DNA of 64,000 nt from Arcanobacterium wilhelmae (GTDB lineage: Bacteria; Actinomycetota; Actinomycetes; Actinomycetales; Actinomycetaceae). Below the pieces are notes generated by a model. It saw only the letters and a program-made list of their open reading frames with translations, ran no database searches and was not told where the DNA came from. The position numbers and the translations under genes were made by a program. The stretch lies in NCBI RefSeq assembly GCF_029632765.1, contig NZ_CP121247.1:496001-560000 (forward strand), read 5' to 3'. Below, in pieces: positions 43,877-51,742 of the stretch (within the stretch, counting starts at the first letter, position 1; every line of letters starts with the position of its first letter).

Positions 43877-44895
43877 CATTCGCTGTCTGCGAGCCAGGCA
43901 TTGACCTCGGCTGTCCATGCCCGCTTGTCGGAATCAGAGGCGAGGGAGGCACGGATTGAGCCCTTGGCGAGTTGGGCGATTTGCGCGTCGGTGAGCCCTT
44001 GTGCACGTGCGATCTCGTATTGATCGGTCAGGCGTGAGAGGAACAACAGCGGATCGTCGGCTCCGAGTGCAATTGTGGCACCGGCGTCGACGAGGGTGTG
44101 CAACGGGACCTGATCGGACGCCGTGTAGACGCCGAGGGAAACGTTGGACGCGGGGCACACTTCGAGGGCAATGTCACGGCTGACGATCTCGTCGAGAAGG
44201 CGCGGATCCTCGGCGGCGCGCACGCCGTGTCCGAGGCGCGTGGGGTGGAGATGGCCCACGACTTCGCGGATGTGTTCGGGGCCGAGGAGTTCGCCCCCAT
44301 GCGGAACCGATGCGAGCCCGGCGCGTGCAGCGATGGCAAATGCTTCCTCCCAATCGGCGGTATTGCCGCGCCGCTCGTCGTTGGACAGGCCGAATCCGAT
44401 CACTTCTCCCGGGCCGTCGCCGGCATACTTGGCGGCGAGGCGCGCGAGTGTGCGCCCGTCGAGTGGGTGTTTCATACGAGAAGCTGCGACGATCACACCA
44501 ACCTGGACTCCCGTGGAGTGCCAAGCGTCCACGGCGGCGTCGAGGACGATCTCGAGCGCGGGTGTGAGGCCGCCGACGAACGGGGCGTACGAGGTGGGGT
44601 CGATCTGAATTTCGAGGCGGCGTGAACCCTCACGTGCATCGTCTTGGGCGGCTTCAAGAACGATGCGGCGCATCGCAGCTTCCGTACGCACGACTTTTCG
44701 GGCGGCGTCGTAGTTGCGTTGGAAGCGGAACCACCCACGTTTATCGGCGGGGACTTGAAGAGCGCGGTTGTCGGTAAGGTTCTCGGGGATACGAATGCCC
44801 TGCTCGCGGGCCATGTCAGCAAGTGTTGACACGCGCATCGACCCGGTGAAGTGAAGATGCAGGTGAGCTTTGGGCAGCAGCGCGAGATTTCTCAT
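43876..44895 (-). CDS. add: Adenosine deaminase
   Basis: A 339-residue enzyme that deaminates adenosine to inosine in purine salvage. The metal-site HLHLHFTGS is at the N-terminus. SVPHGGELLGPEHI, LGHGVRAAEDP, EVCPASNVSLG and ALGADDPLLF supply the catalytic Glu, His and metal Asp typical of the family. The start at 44895 gives MRNLALLPKAHLHLHFTG; a far longer upstream frame overlaps the divergent phosphotransferase gene and is rejected. TACACT (minus strand) ends seven bases before the ATG, indicating a leaderless transcript. Confidence 0.9.
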   Translation of the reverse strand: MRNLALLPKAHLHLHFTGSMRVSTLADMAREQGIRIPENLTDNRALQVPADKRGWFRFQRNYDAARKVVRTEAAMRRIVLEAAQDDAREGSRRLEIQIDPTSYAPFVGGLTPALEIVLDAAVDAWHSTGVQVGVIVAASRMKHPLDGRTLARLAAKYAGDGPGEVIGFGLSNDERRGNTADWEEAFAIAARAGLASVPHGGELLGPEHIREVVGHLHPTRLGHGVRAAEDPRLLDEIVSRDIALEVCPASNVSLGVYTASDQVPLHTLVDAGATIALGADDPLLFLSRLTDQYEIARAQGLTDAQIAQLAKGSIRASLASDSDKRAWTAEVNAWLADSE

Positions 44896-44902
44896 GCGTT
44901 TC

Positions 44903-44908
44903 AGTGTA
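44903..44908 (-). promoter_or_regulatory. -10 element of add, probably leaderless
   Basis: On the minus strand TACACT ends exactly seven bases before the add ATG, and no ribosome site intervenes. The -35 match is weak. Confidence 0.5.
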
Positions 44909-44916
44909 GTGGCGCG

Positions 44917-44945
44917 TTGAACGATGCGCGAAATCTTTCTATAAC
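44917..44945 (+). promoter_or_regulatory. Promoter of the phosphotransferase gene, leaderless
   Basis: TTGAAC (44917-44922), a 17 bp spacer and TATAAC (44940-44945) form a near-consensus promoter whose -10 ends seven bases before the ATG. It overlaps the back-to-back add promoter, so the two divergent genes share about 60 bases of control DNA. Confidence 0.7.
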
Positions 44946-44952
44946 TGGACAT

Positions 44953-46152
44953 ATGAGTTCCGCCGCTATTGAGAAAGCTGATCTGGCTGCACTGACGAAC
45001 GAGGGTGCCTCGCACATGCTTGCGCAGTTCGTGGGGCCCGATTTTGGGCTGAATTCGTGGCGTGTTCACGCGGTGCATCACCGCGTGGGTGGCGGAGTTT
45101 CGGTGGGGTATTCGGTGTGCGGCGAGGTCGGCGAGGCGTACGTCGTGGCGTCTACGGCTCGTGTGGACGAAGGCCGGCTTCGCGACGACGGAGGGGAAAT
45201 TTTCGACTTCGAGGGCCGCCGGTATTTCGTGTGGCGTTACCCGTTCGATCCGCAGCTTCCTGCACTGCCGCTCGCGTGTGATCCGCAGGCACTGTCGGAG
45301 TTTATCGGGGAAAGCGTGGAGATTGAGTTGCTCGCCTATCGGCCCACGCGTCGGGCGGTGGTGCGCGCCGACGGCAACGTCACCTATTTCGCGAAGGTTG
45401 TGCCAACGTCGTCGCTGGCTGCTGTCGTGGGGCGGCTGGAACTGGCGCGTGAGAGTATGCCGTCTCCGCAGGTTGTGCGGATATCGGACGATGGGCTGGT
45501 ACTGACACGGGCTGTGCCTGGTGTGCCGCTGAGTCGCTTCTTGGCGTCGCGCCCGTCGCTTCCCGACGCCGATGCGATGTTTTCTCGGCTGGCGCAGCTT
45601 GTGGAAGGGATGGGTGAGCCGATCACGCATCTTAAACGCCGCAAGGCGTGGGCGGAGCGGGCGGGTGCCTATGGCCGCGCGGCGGGTGCCGCATTACCGG
45701 CAATTTCCCGAGAATCTGTGCAACTGGGGGAGCGGATCGAAGCATTGATTGCCGCCACTGATTTTGGGCCGTTGGTTCCCACGCACGGCGATTTCTATGA
45801 AGCGAACGTATTCGTGGATCCGGCCAGCTGGCAAATTTCGGGTGTGATCGACATCGATACGCTCGGGCCGGGATATCGCGCCCACGATTGGGGATGCCTG
45901 CTTGGCCATATGTCGGTACTCGAAGATCTCTCGCCGCAACGGTACCGCGGGATCGGGCCAGTTGTGGAGCGCTGGCGAGATTTGGCCGCTCGGGAGGTGG
46001 GCCCGGCGGCGCTGGGTGCCAGCGCCGCCGGCGTCGTTCTTTCTCTTGTCGCTGGGCCCGCGAAAGCTCGCAAGCGCGGCTGGGAGCAGCATTGCCGCAC
46101 GCGCCTCGCGATCGCGAACGAGTGGATGAGCTACGCACAGGCTGGCAGGTAG
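44953..46152 (+). CDS. Aminoglycoside phosphotransferase-fold (APH) small-molecule kinase
   Basis: A 399-residue protein of the APH/choline kinase superfamily. The catalytic loop HGDFYEANVFV and the metal-binding DIDTLGPG are both intact, so it is probably an active kinase. The N-terminal about 170 residues are longer than in minimal APH proteins and contain RVGGGVSVGYSVCG and FDPQLPALPL blocks that could form a nucleotide-lobe or capping domain. The substrate is unknown; a sugar or choline-like molecule is as likely as an antibiotic. The start at 44953 follows a leaderless promoter. Confidence 0.75.
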   Translation: MSSAAIEKADLAALTNEGASHMLAQFVGPDFGLNSWRVHAVHHRVGGGVSVGYSVCGEVGEAYVVASTARVDEGRLRDDGGEIFDFEGRRYFVWRYPFDPQLPALPLACDPQALSEFIGESVEIELLAYRPTRRAVVRADGNVTYFAKVVPTSSLAAVVGRLELARESMPSPQVVRISDDGLVLTRAVPGVPLSRFLASRPSLPDADAMFSRLAQLVEGMGEPITHLKRRKAWAERAGAYGRAAGAALPAISRESVQLGERIEALIAATDFGPLVPTHGDFYEANVFVDPASWQISGVIDIDTLGPGYRAHDWGCLLGHMSVLEDLSPQRYRGIGPVVERWRDLAAREVGPAALGASAAGVVLSLVAGPAKARKRGWEQHCRTRLAIANEWMSYAQAGR

Positions 46153-46154
46153 CT

Positions 46155-46200
46155 GCACCGCCGGCGTCGTGTGGTGCACCGGCGTCGTGCGGCGCACCGG
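46155..46200. repeat. Short GC-rich direct repeats between convergent genes
   Basis: Two near-identical units of GCACCGGCGTCGTGCGGC type (46155-46175 and 46176-46193) and the start of a third (from 46194). They fill the junction after the phosphotransferase stop. The stretch can fold on itself and may assist termination. Confidence 0.5.
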
Positions 46201-46249
46201 CCGCGAGGCTGGCGTTGAACATGATGCGAACCCCGGCGTCGGTGGCCTT

Positions 46250-47443
46250 TTACTTGACCTGGGAGAAGAGCTGGACGAGCCGCTGGGCGCCTTCGGCGAG
46301 GGCGTCGTCGGCGAGGGCGTACGAAAGCCGCAGGTGCCCGGGCGCGCCGAAGGCTTCGCCCGGAACGAGGGCAACGTCGGCTTCTTCAAGGATCAGGTCC
46401 GCGAGCTGCGCCGACGTGGTCGCAACTTTGCCGTTGATCTCCTGCCCGAGCGCGCGCTCGACGTTCGCGAACACATAGAACGCGCCACTGGGGGTGGGAA
46501 CGGAGAATGCGTCGATCTGCTCGAGCGCCTCGACGAGCGCGAGGCGGCGCCGATTAAACGCCACCTTCATCTCGGAAACGAAGTGCTGGTCGGCGTTCAA
46601 CGCCGCGAGCGCGGCGCGCTGGGCAATGTTGTTCACGTGCGAGGAGAGGTGGCCTTGGAGAATGCGCGCGCCTCGGATCACTTCGGCAGGGCCGAACATC
46701 CAGCCCACTCTCCAGCCAGTCATCGCGTACGATTTCGCGACGCCGTTGACGGTAATGAGGCGGTCCGCGAGTTCGGGAACCACGCGCAGGAGGTAGGCCA
46801 TTTCGCCTTCATACACAAGGTTTTCGTAGATTTCGTCCGAGATTACCCATAGGTCTTTGGCGATGGCCCACTGGCCGATCGCGTGGAGTTCATCAGCGGT
46901 GTACACGGCGCCCGTGGGGTTCGACGGCGAGCACATGAGGAGCGTGGTGGTGCGCGATGTGTAGGCGGCCTCGAGCTGATCCACGGTGACCTTGTATCCG
47001 GCATCGGCAGGGGCAAACACCTCGATGGGGTTGCCACCTGCGAGGCGGATCGCCTCGGGGTAGGTGGTCCAGTAGGGGGCTGGGAGGAGGACGTCGTCGC
47101 CGGGGGAGACGGTGGCCATGAATGCCTGGTAGACGGCCTGCTTGCCGCCGTTTGTGACGATCACGTTTGTCGGGTCGACGTTCGTGCCCGAATCTTTGAG
47201 CGCTTTCGCGGCGATTGCTTCGCGAAGCTCTGCGAGGCCGGCTGCTGCTGTGTAGTGGTGGTTACGGGGGTCGCGGGCAGCTTCGACGGCTGCATTCACG
47301 ATGAATTTTGCGGTGGGGAAATCGGGTTCGCCCGCGCCGAAGCCGATGATCGGGCGGCCTGCTGCGGCGAGTTCCTTCGCTCGCAGATCCACGGCGAGCG
47401 TAGCCGAGGGTGTCAGTGACGAAACATGAGTTGAAAGACGCAT
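46250..47443 (-). CDS. Aspartate-type aminotransferase, PLP class I
   Basis: A 397-residue class I/II aminotransferase. FGAGEPDFPTAKFI opens the enzyme, NGGKQAVYQAF and APYWTTYPE line the cofactor site, and NGVAKSYAMTGWRVGW holds the PLP Schiff-base Lys. SNPTGAVY and the C-terminal HLRLSYALAD with the carboxylate-binding Arg fit the aspartate/prephenate aminotransferase subgroup. It likely interconverts aspartate and oxaloacetate; exact preference is not readable. Monocistronic on the minus strand. Confidence 0.88.
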   Translation of the reverse strand: MRLSTHVSSLTPSATLAVDLRAKELAAAGRPIIGFGAGEPDFPTAKFIVNAAVEAARDPRNHHYTAAAGLAELREAIAAKALKDSGTNVDPTNVIVTNGGKQAVYQAFMATVSPGDDVLLPAPYWTTYPEAIRLAGGNPIEVFAPADAGYKVTVDQLEAAYTSRTTTLLMCSPSNPTGAVYTADELHAIGQWAIAKDLWVISDEIYENLVYEGEMAYLLRVVPELADRLITVNGVAKSYAMTGWRVGWMFGPAEVIRGARILQGHLSSHVNNIAQRAALAALNADQHFVSEMKVAFNRRRLALVEALEQIDAFSVPTPSGAFYVFANVERALGQEINGKVATTSAQLADLILEEADVALVPGEAFGAPGHLRLSYALADDALAEGAQRLVQLFSQVK

Positions 47444-47512
47444 GTTCTCATCGTGTCACCTTTCGCTACCGTGGCCAAGTTTGCGCAGTGGGGAAAGCGA
47501 GGGAGGAACGTC

Positions 47513-47668
47513 ATGCCTGCCGACGTCGGTGCCCTGCTTCAAAGCGACAAGGCAATCTCCGTGGCGTGGATAACAGGGTGTGAAGGGGTGCTCGACTGGA
47601 GATTTATGATTCGCGCGGCTACACTTGATCGAGCAAACATTGGCTTTGTAGCGCAAACTTTGCGATAA
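47513..47668 (+). CDS. Possible small protein upstream of tRNA-Trp
   Basis: A 51-codon frame starting MPADVGALLQSDKAIS with GGAGG six bases before the ATG. The product has no recognised domain and no signal peptide; codon use cannot be judged at this length. It overlaps the candidate tRNA-Trp promoter. It may be a real small protein or a chance frame; nothing else is visible in the 244-base gap. Confidence 0.25.
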   Translation: MPADVGALLQSDKAISVAWITGCEGVLDWRFMIRAATLDRANIGFVAQTLR

Positions 47669-47669
47669 T
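47640..47669 (+). promoter_or_regulatory. Promoter of tRNA-Trp
   Basis: TTGGCT (47640-47645), an 18 bp spacer and GATAAT (47664-47669), ending 18 bases before the mature tRNA. The hairpin after the tRNA may separate it from secE or allow read-through. Confidence 0.6.
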
Positions 47670-47687
47670 CGTGAAGGCCTGCGCAAT

Positions 47688-47760
47688 AGGGTAGTGGCGC
47701 AATTGGTAGCGCACCGGTCTCCAAAACCGGCGGTTGTGGGTTCGAGTCCCTCCTGCCCTG
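47688..47760 (+). tRNA. tRNA-Trp (CCA)
   Basis: A 73-base tRNA with acceptor AGGGTAG/CTGCCCT, D-arm GCGCAATTGGTAGCGC, anticodon loop CTCCAAA giving CCA, and T-loop TTCGAGT. The 3' CCA is not encoded. Location directly before secE-nusG is typical in actinobacteria. Confidence 0.95.
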
Positions 47761-47768
47761 CTAGTAAG

Positions 47769-47792
47769 CGGCCCGATAGGGCCGTTTCTTTT
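47769..47792 (+). terminator. Hairpin between tRNA-Trp and secE
   Basis: A 6 bp stem CGGCCC/GGGCCG with a GATA loop and TTTCTTTT. It may stop most tRNA transcripts and set the secE-nusG level. AAAGGA ahead of secE lies just downstream. Confidence 0.65.
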
Positions 47793-47812
47793 ATCAATCG
47801 AAAGGATCAACC

Positions 47813-48034
47813 GTGAACGAAGCTCGTCGCTCGCCAGCCAAGGAAGGCTTCTTCGCGCGCATCATCACCTTCTTCAAGGAAGTGATCGCTGAATTTAAGA
47901 AGGTGCAGCGCCCAACCCGTGAAGAGCTGTGGAAGATGTTCGTCACTGTTGTGGTATTCGTGACCATCATCATGGTCTTTGTGACCGCCGTTGATCTGGT
48001 CTTCAACCAGTCCATGTTCTGGATTTTCGGTTAA
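47813..48034 (+). CDS. secE: Preprotein translocase subunit SecE
   Basis: A 73-residue SecE with one C-terminal transmembrane helix (VVVFVTIIMVFVTAVDLVF). The amphipathic EVIAEFKKVQRPTREEL is the signature of the family and clamps SecY in the Sec translocon. Short bacterial form, GTG start with AAAGGA upstream. nusG follows 26 bases later. Confidence 0.95.
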   Translation: MNEARRSPAKEGFFARIITFFKEVIAEFKKVQRPTREELWKMFVTVVVFVTIIMVFVTAVDLVFNQSMFWIFG

Positions 48035-48060
48035 ATCTCGGCCAGGAAGGGAAAGCTTAG

Positions 48061-48831
48061 ATGAGTGAAGAGAATGTGAATCCGCTGTTCTCCGACGCAC
48101 AGGAGGCACCGGAGGTTCAGGCTGAGGTTGCGCAGGAGGAGGCCACCGAGGCTCCCGTCGAACCCGTCGAGGAGTCCACTCCGGCGGCGCCTGCGAAGGA
48201 AGAAGCACCTGAGGGTGTTGTGACGGAAGAAATGGTCCGCGATCAGATCAAGGGTCTCCCGGGCCGCTGGTACGTTCTCCACACGTACGCGGGCTACGAG
48301 AAGCGTGTCAAGCAGTCGCTTGAAACGCGTATGCACTCGATGAACATGGAAGATTACATCTTCCAGATCGAGGTGCCGATGGAAGAGGTGTACGAGGTCA
48401 AGAAGGGCCAGCAGAAGCTGGTTTCTCGCGTGCGCATGCCGGGCTACGCCGTCGTCCGTATGGAGTTGACTGACGATTCATGGCGAGTTGTCCAGTCCAC
48501 GAACGGCGTCACTGGTTTCGTTGGGAACGGTCGCGATCCGGTCGCTCTCTCACTCGATGAGGCCGTGCAGTTGCTCACGCCTGTTGTCGAGCAGCAGGTC
48601 GCTGCCGAGGCAGTCGCCGCCGGAAAGCCAGTACTTTCGGGTACTCCGGAGTTCGAGGTGGAGTACGAGGTTGGCGAGGTTGTGACCTTGACCACTGAGC
48701 CTTGGGTGGGAATGCCCGCTACAATTTCTGAGGTTGACCCGGTGAACCAGAGGCTCACCGTGCTCATGACACTTGTCGGCCAGGAAACCCCGGTCGATTT
48801 GTCCTTCGGTCAAATCAAGAAGATGGACTAA
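48061..48831 (+). CDS. nusG: Transcription termination/antitermination factor NusG
   Basis: A 256-residue NusG with an acidic Glu/Ala/Pro-rich N-terminal extension of about 60 residues, common in actinobacteria. The NGN domain (GRWYVLHTYAGYEKRVKQSL, then MPGYAVVRMEL) binds RNA polymerase. The C-terminal KOW domain reads EPWVGMPATISEVDP, diverged from the classical GPF motif but matching actinobacterial NusG. It couples transcription, Rho and the ribosome. Confidence 0.95.
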   Translation: MSEENVNPLFSDAQEAPEVQAEVAQEEATEAPVEPVEESTPAAPAKEEAPEGVVTEEMVRDQIKGLPGRWYVLHTYAGYEKRVKQSLETRMHSMNMEDYIFQIEVPMEEVYEVKKGQQKLVSRVRMPGYAVVRMELTDDSWRVVQSTNGVTGFVGNGRDPVALSLDEAVQLLTPVVEQQVAAEAVAAGKPVLSGTPEFEVEYEVGEVVTLTTEPWVGMPATISEVDPVNQRLTVLMTLVGQETPVDLSFGQIKKMD

Positions 48832-48860
48832 TTCATCCCTCGTCTCGATTCGAAGGAACC

Positions 48861-48883
48861 CCGCCATTATTGCCATATGGCGG
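48861..48883 (+). promoter_or_regulatory. Hairpin in the rplK leader
   Basis: A 7 bp stem CCGCCAT/ATGGCGG with a nine-base loop, 22 bases before the rplK ATG. In many bacteria L1 represses the L11-L1 operon through a structure here; this is a candidate, but the sequence is not a clear L1-binding mimic. Confidence 0.35.
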
Positions 48884-48905
48884 AAGCTAATAGTTAGGAT
48901 CAAAC

Positions 48906-49340
48906 ATGCCACCGAAGAAGAAGGTTGCCGGACTGATCAAGCTTCAGATTGAAGCTGGAGCTGCGTCGCCGGCACCGCCGATTGGCCCGGCTCTGGGTCA
49001 GCACGGCGTGAACATCATGGAGTTCGTCAAGGCGTACAACGCTGCGACGGAATCGATGCGCGGAAACATCGTCCCGGTTGAAATCACGGTGTACGAGGAC
49101 CGCTCGTTCGACTTCATTACCAAGACCCCGCCGGCCTCCGGTCTCATCAAGAAGGCAGCTGGCATCAAGTCGGGTTCGGCAACTCCGCACACCGTGAAGG
49201 TTGCGCACCTCACCGCGGATCAGCTTCGCGAGATCGCGAAGACCAAGATGCCGGATCTCAACGCTAACGACATCGACAACGCAGCCCGCATCATCGCCGG
49301 CACCGCTCGTTCGATGGGCGTCACCACCGACGAAATCTGA
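48906..49340 (+). CDS. rplK: 50S ribosomal protein L11
   Basis: A 144-residue L11 with the [38 protein letters not shown] start, the GTPase-associated centre N-domain, and a C-terminal rRNA-binding domain ending [13 protein letters not shown]. Standard length and order after nusG. The ribosome site is weak (AGGAT). Confidence 0.97.
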   Translation: MPPKKKVAGLIKLQIEAGAASPAPPIGPALGQHGVNIMEFVKAYNAATESMRGNIVPVEITVYEDRSFDFITKTPPASGLIKKAAGIKSGSATPHTVKVAHLTADQLREIAKTKMPDLNANDIDNAARIIAGTARSMGVTTDEI

Positions 49341-49417
49341 TAGCCAGCAGAATCTGGCACGTGGTAGGGCCCTGAGCTGGTCCGTTCCCCACAGCTGCTA
49401 AGAAGGAGACAAGCAGA

Positions 49418-50119
49418 ATGGCAAAGCGCTCAAAGAATTACCGTAAGGCGGCCGAGCTGATCCAGCCCGGCGAGCTTTACTCGCCGCGCGAGGCGTTCGA
49501 CCTCGCGAAGAAGACTTCGGTCACGAAGTTCGAATCGACCGTTGAGGTGATGTTCCGTCTCAACGTTGATCCGCGTAAGGCTGATCAGCTCGTTCGCGGC
49601 ACTGTCTCGCTCCCGCACGGCACCGGCAAGACCGCCAAGGTCGTTGTCTTCGCCGTTGGTGAGAAGGCTCAGGCCGCTCTCGAGGCTGGCGCCGACGTGG
49701 TCGGCGATGACGAGCTCATCGAGAAGGTCGCCGGTGGCTGGACCGATTTCGACGCCGCCGTCGCAACCCCGGACATGATGGGCAAGGTTGGCCGCCTCGG
49801 CCGCGTGCTCGGTCCGCGTAACCTCATGCCGAACCCGAAGACTGGCACCGTGACCATGGATGTGGCCAAGGCTGTCAAGGACATTAAGGGTGGCCGTATC
49901 GAGTTCCGCGTGGATAAGCACGGCAACCTCGCGTTCATCGTGGGTCACACCGGCTTCGAGCTCGATCAGCTTCTCGAGAACTACGCTGCTGCTCAGGAGG
50001 AGATCCTCCGCCTGAAGCCGGCGTCGGCAAAGGGTCGCTACATCAGCAAGGCGACGGTTTCGACCACGATGGGTCCGGGTATCCCGCTGGATGCCACGAA
50101 GACCCGCGCAGAAGCCTGA
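49418..50119 (+). CDS. rplA: 50S ribosomal protein L1
   Basis: A 233-residue L1 carrying the [11 protein letters not shown] opening and the signature [15 protein letters not shown]. It builds the L1 stalk and may repress its own operon. AAGGAG precedes the ATG. A strong terminator follows, separating rplK-rplA from the next gene. Confidence 0.97.
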   Translation: MAKRSKNYRKAAELIQPGELYSPREAFDLAKKTSVTKFESTVEVMFRLNVDPRKADQLVRGTVSLPHGTGKTAKVVVFAVGEKAQAALEAGADVVGDDELIEKVAGGWTDFDAAVATPDMMGKVGRLGRVLGPRNLMPNPKTGTVTMDVAKAVKDIKGGRIEFRVDKHGNLAFIVGHTGFELDQLLENYAAAQEEILRLKPASAKGRYISKATVSTTMGPGIPLDATKTRAEA

Positions 50120-50134
50120 GGCGTTTAATTGCTC

Positions 50135-50172
50135 AAAGGGCCTCGCACCACTGGTGCGAGGCCCTTTGCTTT
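50135..50172 (+). terminator. Terminator after rplA
   Basis: A long stem (AAAGGGCCTCGCAC with GTGCGAGGCCCTTT; 50135-50148 and 50154-50167) with a five-base loop and GCTTTA. It ends the nusG-side transcript before the uridine kinase gene. Confidence 0.85.
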
Positions 50173-50207
50173 ACAATCGGAATGAAGAATCGTTGCAGGG
50201 AGGCATA

Positions 50208-50834
50208 ATGAACCGTCCGTTCGTCATCGGAATTGCTGGAGGCACGGGAAGCGGAAAGACTACGCTCACCAAGGCGATCGCGAACCACTATCAGGGCAAG
50301 ACGGCGGTGGTCTATCACGACAACTACTACAAGGCCCACGATGATCTCGATTACGAGCACCGCGCGGCCTTAAACTACGATTCTCCAGACGCGTTCGATA
50401 ACGATTTGATGATCGCGGACCTGCGCAAGCTGATCGCGGGGGAGTCGATCGAGTCTCCGGTATACGATTATGCGGCACACAATCGTTCGGCCGATACCAC
50501 GCATGTCGAGAGCGCGCCCGTGATCCTCGTGGAGGGTATCTTGATCTTCCACGATCCGCGCATGTGCGAGCTGTTTGACGTGAAGATTTTCGTTGATACT
50601 GATGCCGATGTGCGTATCATGCGCCGCATCAAGCGTGATGTGCTTGAGCGCGGGCGCTCGATCGAATCGGTGGAGGCGCAGTACCTCACCACCGTCAAGC
50701 CAATGCACGAGCTGTATGTTGAGCCCTCGAAGCGCCGAGCCGATCTGATCGTTCCCGAAGGTGGCCAGAACGTGGTGGCGCTCGAGATGCTGTTCCACCG
50801 TATTGCCCACGAGCTCGGAGTAGCGGCTGACTAG
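50208..50834 (+). CDS. udk: Uridine kinase
   Basis: A 208-residue uridine/cytidine kinase of the P-loop fold: Walker A GIAGGTGSGKTT, YHDNYYKAHDDLDYEHRAALNYDSPDAFDNDL (uridine-binding), and the lid RDVLERGRSIESVEAQY. It makes UMP/CMP in pyrimidine salvage. I chose the ATG at 50208 (MNRPFVIG) because AGGGAGG precedes it; the frame upstream is shadow sequence. It sits between rplA and the L10 leader, an unusual insertion in a normally continuous ribosomal cluster. Confidence 0.92.
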   Translation: MNRPFVIGIAGGTGSGKTTLTKAIANHYQGKTAVVYHDNYYKAHDDLDYEHRAALNYDSPDAFDNDLMIADLRKLIAGESIESPVYDYAAHNRSADTTHVESAPVILVEGILIFHDPRMCELFDVKIFVDTDADVRIMRRIKRDVLERGRSIESVEAQYLTTVKPMHELYVEPSKRRADLIVPEGGQNVVALEMLFHRIAHELGVAAD

Positions 50835-50884
50835 CCACGGCATCGGCGCCGGTGCGTATCAGCTGCTCCGACGTCGACCCTCCT

Positions 50885-50894
50885 CCCCCCCCCC
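50885..50894. repeat. Ten-base poly-C tract
   Basis: A run of ten C residues followed by GGG, 50 bases after the udk stop and before the L10 leader. Homopolymers of this length are rare in coding-dense DNA and prone to slippage. A CGTGGC/GCCACG hairpin (50938-50953) follows, and TACTTTCCGT occurs twice (50919-50928, 51071-51080). Confidence 0.7.
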
Positions 50895-50974
50895 GGGAAA
50901 TCCTTGGTCGCCCTCGGGTACTTTCCGTGCTCGATCGCGTGGCATGCGCCACGAAAGCCTCGCTCGAGCTAGAC

Positions 50975-51126
50975 AATCCAGTCCGATGTCGGTACGCTGA
51001 TGAACGCCCAAGACCGCAGGTCCCACATCGGGATAAATACGAAACGTAGCCAGCGCAGGTGAGAATTCAATACTTTCCGTTCCCGGGAAGAGTTTGGCCT
51101 CGCACCTGCATGTGCGAGGTTTTTTA
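50975..51126 (+). promoter_or_regulatory. L10 (rplJ) leader with attenuator
   Basis: The leader holds AGACCGCAGGT (51011-51021), a hallmark of L10-binding leaders, framed by CCGATGT (50982-50988) and ACATCGG (51025-51031), which pair. An attenuator hairpin CCTCGCAC/GTGCGAGG (51098-51119) ends in a T-run of six. GCAGGTG (51055-51061) can instead pair with CACCTGC (51103-51109), which overlaps the terminator's 5' arm. This is the expected layout for L10-L12 feedback. Confidence 0.72.
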
Positions 51127-51159
51127 TTTGCTCTGCGGCGTACAACGGAAGGAGGTCCC

Positions 51160-51681
51160 ATGGCACGGACCGATAAGTCTGCAGCGATTGCAGAGCTCAA
51201 GGATCTGTTCCAGAACTCTGCAGCCGTTCTCGTGACCGAGTACCGCGGACTGACTGTGGAGCAGATGAAGGAACTTCGTCGCTCCCTTGGTCAGGAGGCG
51301 CACTACACGGTGGCGAAGAACACCCTCGCTCGCATCGCGGCTAAGCAGGCTGGCGTCGAAGGTCTCGACGACTACCTCAAGGGCCCCGTTGCACTTGCAT
51401 TCGTTTCCGGTGACATCGCTTCCGCAGCTAAGGCTATTAAGAACTTCTCCAAGGATCACGACGCCCTGATTACTAAGGGTGGCGTGCTCGAGGGCAATGT
51501 TCTCGATGCCGAAGGTGTCAAGAAGCTCGCCGATCTCGAATCTCGCGAGGTTCTGCTTGGAAAGACCGCTGGCGTCCTCAAGGCGTCGCTCTACCAGGCT
51601 GCTTACATGTTCACTGCGCCGATGGTCAAGACCGTTCGCACCGTGGACGCCCTGCGCGCGAAGCAGGAAGAAGCTGCCTGA
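51160..51681 (+). CDS. rplJ: 50S ribosomal protein L10
   Basis: A 173-residue L10, which anchors L7/L12 on the stalk. The start MARTDKSAAIAELKDLFQNSAAVLVTEYRGLT is canonical. AAGGAGG lies seven bases before ATG 51160; an earlier in-frame start would lie inside the attenuator. It is expected to bind its own leader with L12. The Ala-rich C-terminus carries the helix where L12 dimers dock. Confidence 0.97.
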   Translation: MARTDKSAAIAELKDLFQNSAAVLVTEYRGLTVEQMKELRRSLGQEAHYTVAKNTLARIAAKQAGVEGLDDYLKGPVALAFVSGDIASAAKAIKNFSKDHDALITKGGVLEGNVLDAEGVKKLADLESREVLLGKTAGVLKASLYQAAYMFTAPMVKTVRTVDALRAKQEEAA

Positions 51682-51742
51682 TCGGCAGCGTAAACCCAAT
51701 AGTTATCTGCCTCGCAAGTAGGCAAAAGGAAGGAAGGCCATC

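Noticed and set aside
44896..45630. An N-terminal extension of adenosine deaminase by about 245 codons
   Set aside because: It covers the divergent phosphotransferase gene, and the enzyme's metal-binding N-terminus begins at 44895.
44953..46152. Aminoglycoside resistance from the APH-fold gene
   Set aside because: The fold alone does not show antibiotic activity. The protein is longer than resistance enzymes, sits among housekeeping genes, and has no mobile element nearby.
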